Shown here one piece after another: positions 62,007 through 64,000 of a stretch of DNA of 64,000 nucleotides (its first letter is position 1; each line of letters starts with the position of its first letter). Under the pieces are notes generated by a model. That model was not told the origin of the DNA. It was given only the letters and a program-made list of their open reading frames with translations, and searched no databases. Position numbers and translations under genes: made by a program. The DNA lies in the NCBI RefSeq assembly GCF_003710985.1, contig NZ_RHHT01000003.1:170312-234311 (forward strand), written 5' to 3'. The DNA comes from Brevibacillus panacihumi. Its GTDB lineage: Bacteria > Bacillota > Bacilli > Brevibacillales > Brevibacillaceae.

Positions 62007-62036
62007 GGCAGTCGGGATTGACCGGCTGCTTTTTTA
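62007..62036 (+). terminator. Terminator after the four-helix membrane protein
   Basis: GGCAGTCGG and CCGGCTGC pair (one G-U) over a 6-base loop, followed by six T residues. Confidence 0.88.
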
Positions 62037-62093
62037 CGTCCCATTGTTTCTACCCGGTTATAAGAAAATGTAGCGTAGTGCTTCATATATCAT

Positions 62094-62131
62094 TGCACAC
62101 ATATTATTTGTATGCAAATAATATGTGTGCA
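62094..62131. promoter_or_regulatory. 38-bp palindrome upstream of marR, probable MarR operator
   Basis: Two perfect 17-base arms (TGCACACATATTATTTG at 62094-62110 and its complement at 62115-62131) flank a TATG centre, 48 bases before the MarR start. The -10-like TATGCT follows it. The length and perfection point to autoregulation by the MarR protein and control of the MFS gene. Confidence 0.8.
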
Positions 62132-62179
62132 TGTTATGCTTAACCTAATGACTTTCTGTGAGGAGTAAGGAGGGTTCAT

Positions 62180-62611
62180 ATGGATCGTATTGAAGATTGC
62201 TATGGATTTCTGTTGGGAAAAGCGTATCAAAAGGTCTGGCAGATGGAAAAGGCGGCACTTTCTCAGTACGGAATAACTCCTGTCCAGTTTGTCCTCTTAC
62301 ATGTTCTGTGGGAAAAGGATGGACAAAAAGGAGTGGAATTGGGAAGTAGGCTGCGTTTGGATGGAGCAACCATTACAGGTGTGCTCGATCGATTGGAAAA
62401 AATGGGCCTCATTGAGAGGCGTCCCGATCTCAATGACCGTCGGACAAACCTGATTTTTCTGACTCCCAAAGGTAGCGAACTGGAAAAGCCGTTGAATCAG
62501 GTAACCGATGCCGTGAATAAAGAGGTAATCTCGATGTTCAGTGAGGAAGAAGCGAAAATGTTCAAAAGCATGCTGACCAAATTGGGTTTAGGTCAGAAAG
62601 GTCATAGTTGA
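62180..62611 (+). CDS. MarR family transcriptional regulator
   Basis: This 143-residue regulator has the MarR winged helix-turn-helix: [69 protein letters not shown], about residues 30-100. The wing motif [10 protein letters not shown] is typical, and flanking helices form the dimer. AAGGAGGG precedes the ATG. It overlaps the MFS transporter gene by four bases, so it is probably a local repressor of that pump or permease, acting at the long upstream palindrome. Confidence 0.92.
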   Translation: MDRIEDCYGFLLGKAYQKVWQMEKAALSQYGITPVQFVLLHVLWEKDGQKGVELGSRLRLDGATITGVLDRLEKMGLIERRPDLNDRRTNLIFLTPKGSELEKPLNQVTDAVNKEVISMFSEEEAKMFKSMLTKLGLGQKGHS

Positions 62612-63894
62612 TATCAATGGAAAAGAAACTGCACTATGCTTGGATCATTTTGTTCGTAACATTTTTCGCTTTATTGGCCGTACAGGGTATAAGGCTTTCT
62701 TTTGGCGCCTTTATTGAATCATGGGAGAACGAATTCTCTCTGGATCGCGGCACTATTTCACTTGTCTCGACGCTGAGCTTTATCATTTATGGAGTCTCCC
62801 AACCGATTGCAGGCAGGCTGATCGATCGCTTCGGAGCTCGAACGATACTTCTATACAGTACTCTTTTGGTTGGTCTTAGCATGCTGTTTACACAATGGAT
62901 CACATCAGCATGGCAATTGTTTTTCCTCTACGGCGTAGTTGCGTCCATCGGCGTAGGTGGAGCCTCCAATGTAGCGGCGACTGTCCTTGTCTCCAATTGG
63001 TTTAACGAAAAGCGAGGCTTAGCGTTCGGCGTGCTGGAAGCCGGCTTTAGCGTTGGACAAATGATAGTGGTTCCTGCCGCCCTTTTTTTCATTCAGTGGT
63101 ACGATTGGAAAATGGCCGTTGCCATTTTTGGTTTCTTCCTGCTAATCGTCATTTTCCCGGTTCTGCTGTTCCTTTTGCGGAATCATCCTGCCGAAAAGAA
63201 CCTGCAGCCGATCGGGGGGGCTAGAGAAGAAGATAAACCAGGCAACCGAATCCCTAATGACGCAGCTCCCCCGGTCGGGAGCATTTTTCGATCCAGGAAC
63301 TTCTGGTACTTGATTTTACCCTTTTTTATCTGCGGATTTACTACCACCGGCTTGATGGATACCCATCTGATCCCATTCGCCCAACTTTGCGGGTTTACAA
63401 CAACCGTGACTGGGTTGGCTGTGAGTCTGCTGGCTGCTTTTAACACGATGGGGACATTAATGTCTGGTTTTATTGCGGATCGCTGGAGCAGCAGAAAATT
63501 TTTGGCGGCCTTGTACATATTGCGCGCTCTTTCAATCTGTTTCTTGATTGTGTTTGTAAGTGATCCCGAACTTCTGCTGTTTTTTGTCGGACATCCATCG
63601 CTGCTGCTTCTGTTCGCAATCTCGTTTGGTCTTGTGGATTTTGCAACGGTGGCGCCTACCCAACTACTTGCAACGCAGCATTTCAAACAATACTCCATGG
63701 GACTAGTCATGGGCTGGCTTTTTCTAAGCCATCAGGCAGGTTCAGCGTTGGGAGCATACTTGCCCGGTATGTTTTATGAACACACGGGTGATTATACGCT
63801 CGCATTTTATGTCTCGGTCCTATTGCTTGTCGGAGCTGCTGCTTTGAATCTCCTGATGCCTGAGCCAGATAAGATTATGAGTCGTAAGGCATGA
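62608..63894 (+). CDS. MFS transporter (oxalate/formate antiporter or monocarboxylate-like)
   Basis: This 428-residue major facilitator has about 12 helices. The loop 2-3 motif is [20 protein letters not shown], and [40 protein letters not shown] is typical of the OFA/monocarboxylate-type branch. A hydrophilic central loop lies near residues 195-230. The TTG at 62608 is supported by GAAAGG 6 bases upstream and overlaps the marR stop; an ATG at 62617 is the alternative. The substrate is not predictable. The last 106 bases of the window after its stop hold no gene that can be supported. Confidence 0.88.
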   Translation: MISMEKKLHYAWIILFVTFFALLAVQGIRLSFGAFIESWENEFSLDRGTISLVSTLSFIIYGVSQPIAGRLIDRFGARTILLYSTLLVGLSMLFTQWITSAWQLFFLYGVVASIGVGGASNVAATVLVSNWFNEKRGLAFGVLEAGFSVGQMIVVPAALFFIQWYDWKMAVAIFGFFLLIVIFPVLLFLLRNHPAEKNLQPIGGAREEDKPGNRIPNDAAPPVGSIFRSRNFWYLILPFFICGFTTTGLMDTHLIPFAQLCGFTTTVTGLAVSLLAAFNTMGTLMSGFIADRWSSRKFLAALYILRALSICFLIVFVSDPELLLFFVGHPSLLLLFAISFGLVDFATVAPTQLLATQHFKQYSMGLVMGWLFLSHQAGSALGAYLPGMFYEHTGDYTLAFYVSVLLLVGAAALNLLMPEPDKIMSRKA

Positions 63895-64000
63895 ATGGGA
63901 AAACATCATTTGAGGCAAGAGGACCAGGAAAAGCTGGCCCGAGGAAAAAGGAGAAAAAAGCGAAGGCATTTGGGATCTTGACCAAGCCGGAACGGAAAAG

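Noticed and set aside
63891..64000. Very basic frames after the MFS transporter stop (for example [19 protein letters not shown])
   Set aside because: No ribosome site, low-complexity Lys/Arg composition, and one overlapping frame stops within the window. The window end prevents a decision.

Overview
The window reads as chromosomal DNA of a spore-forming, moderately GC-rich Firmicute of the Paenibacillaceae/Brevibacillus type. This is inferred from gene content and style: strong GGAGG-type ribosome binding sites, many GTG and TTG starts, a T-box upstream of trpS, a sigV/rsiV/oatA lysozyme-response locus, a DctB-DctS-DctR C4-dicarboxylate sensing module and B. subtilis-like peptidoglycan recycling genes. 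No rRNA, tRNA, CRISPR array, prophage or intact insertion sequence was seen.

Layout. 1-9236 (+): a tightly overlapping cobalamin operon (cbiE/T fusion, cbiL, cbiF, cbiG, cbiA, cbiP, cobT, SUMT, precorrin-2 dehydrogenase). CbiG and CbiA/CbiP point to the early-cobalt (anaerobic) route; the missing steps presumably lie upstream of the window. 9233-12511 (-): small units: TetR-DoxX, an AT-rich MerR-DUF4260 cassette bracketed by two near-identical hairpin terminators, a heme monooxygenase beside a Fur-like box, and a monoacylglycerol-lipase-like hydrolase. 12705-20638: a C4-dicarboxylate module (DctA transporter, DctB binding protein, DctS/DctR two-component system), split by an acidic secreted protein and an unrelated OmpR-type two-component system. 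20741-24524 (+): oligopeptide-binding protein, LD-carboxypeptidase and M20 amidohydrolase, a likely murein-peptide salvage operon. 24625-33687: Dps, an AT-rich lipoprotein, CoaA, a frameshifted DUF523 gene, LysR with an NCS2 purine permease, GntR with an HPP protein, a Crp/Fnr regulator, a ferritin-like protein and a queuosine-precursor transporter behind a structured leader.

33688-34025 holds no gene but carries a large GC-rich inverted repeat with perfect 18-bp ends. 34026-35404 (-): trpS with its T-box leader. 35438-39230 (+): a second TetR, paralogous to the first and with a matching palindromic operator, then an HXXEE membrane protein and two M20 peptidases. 39299-42653 (-): oatA-sigV-rsiV. 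42845-48433 (+): an ABC export system with an adaptor lipoprotein, a 957-residue permease and two ATPases, one carrying an AbrB-like tail. 48430-52482: a MerR-type coiled-coil protein, an Sm-like small protein, a cyclase-family hydrolase, a UPF0173 metallo-hydrolase and an MtaD-type deaminase.

52649-59740 (+): a coherent MurNAc catabolic operon (MurR-type regulator, AmiE-like amidase, ABC sugar importer, BadF-type kinase, MurQ etherase). It appears to replace the PTS transporter of B. subtilis with an ABC importer plus a cytoplasmic kinase. 59982-63894 (+): DUF3870 protein, GAF-GGDEF protein, a membrane protein, and a MarR-MFS pair behind a long palindrome.

A cell-envelope theme recurs: murein peptide uptake, MurNAc recycling, O-acetylation for lysozyme resistance and a MacB-like exporter. 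The items most worth a second look are the paired TetR/operator systems, the terminator-bracketed MerR cassette, the large inverted repeat, the DUF523 frameshift at a T6 run, and the ABC-dependent MurNAc pathway.
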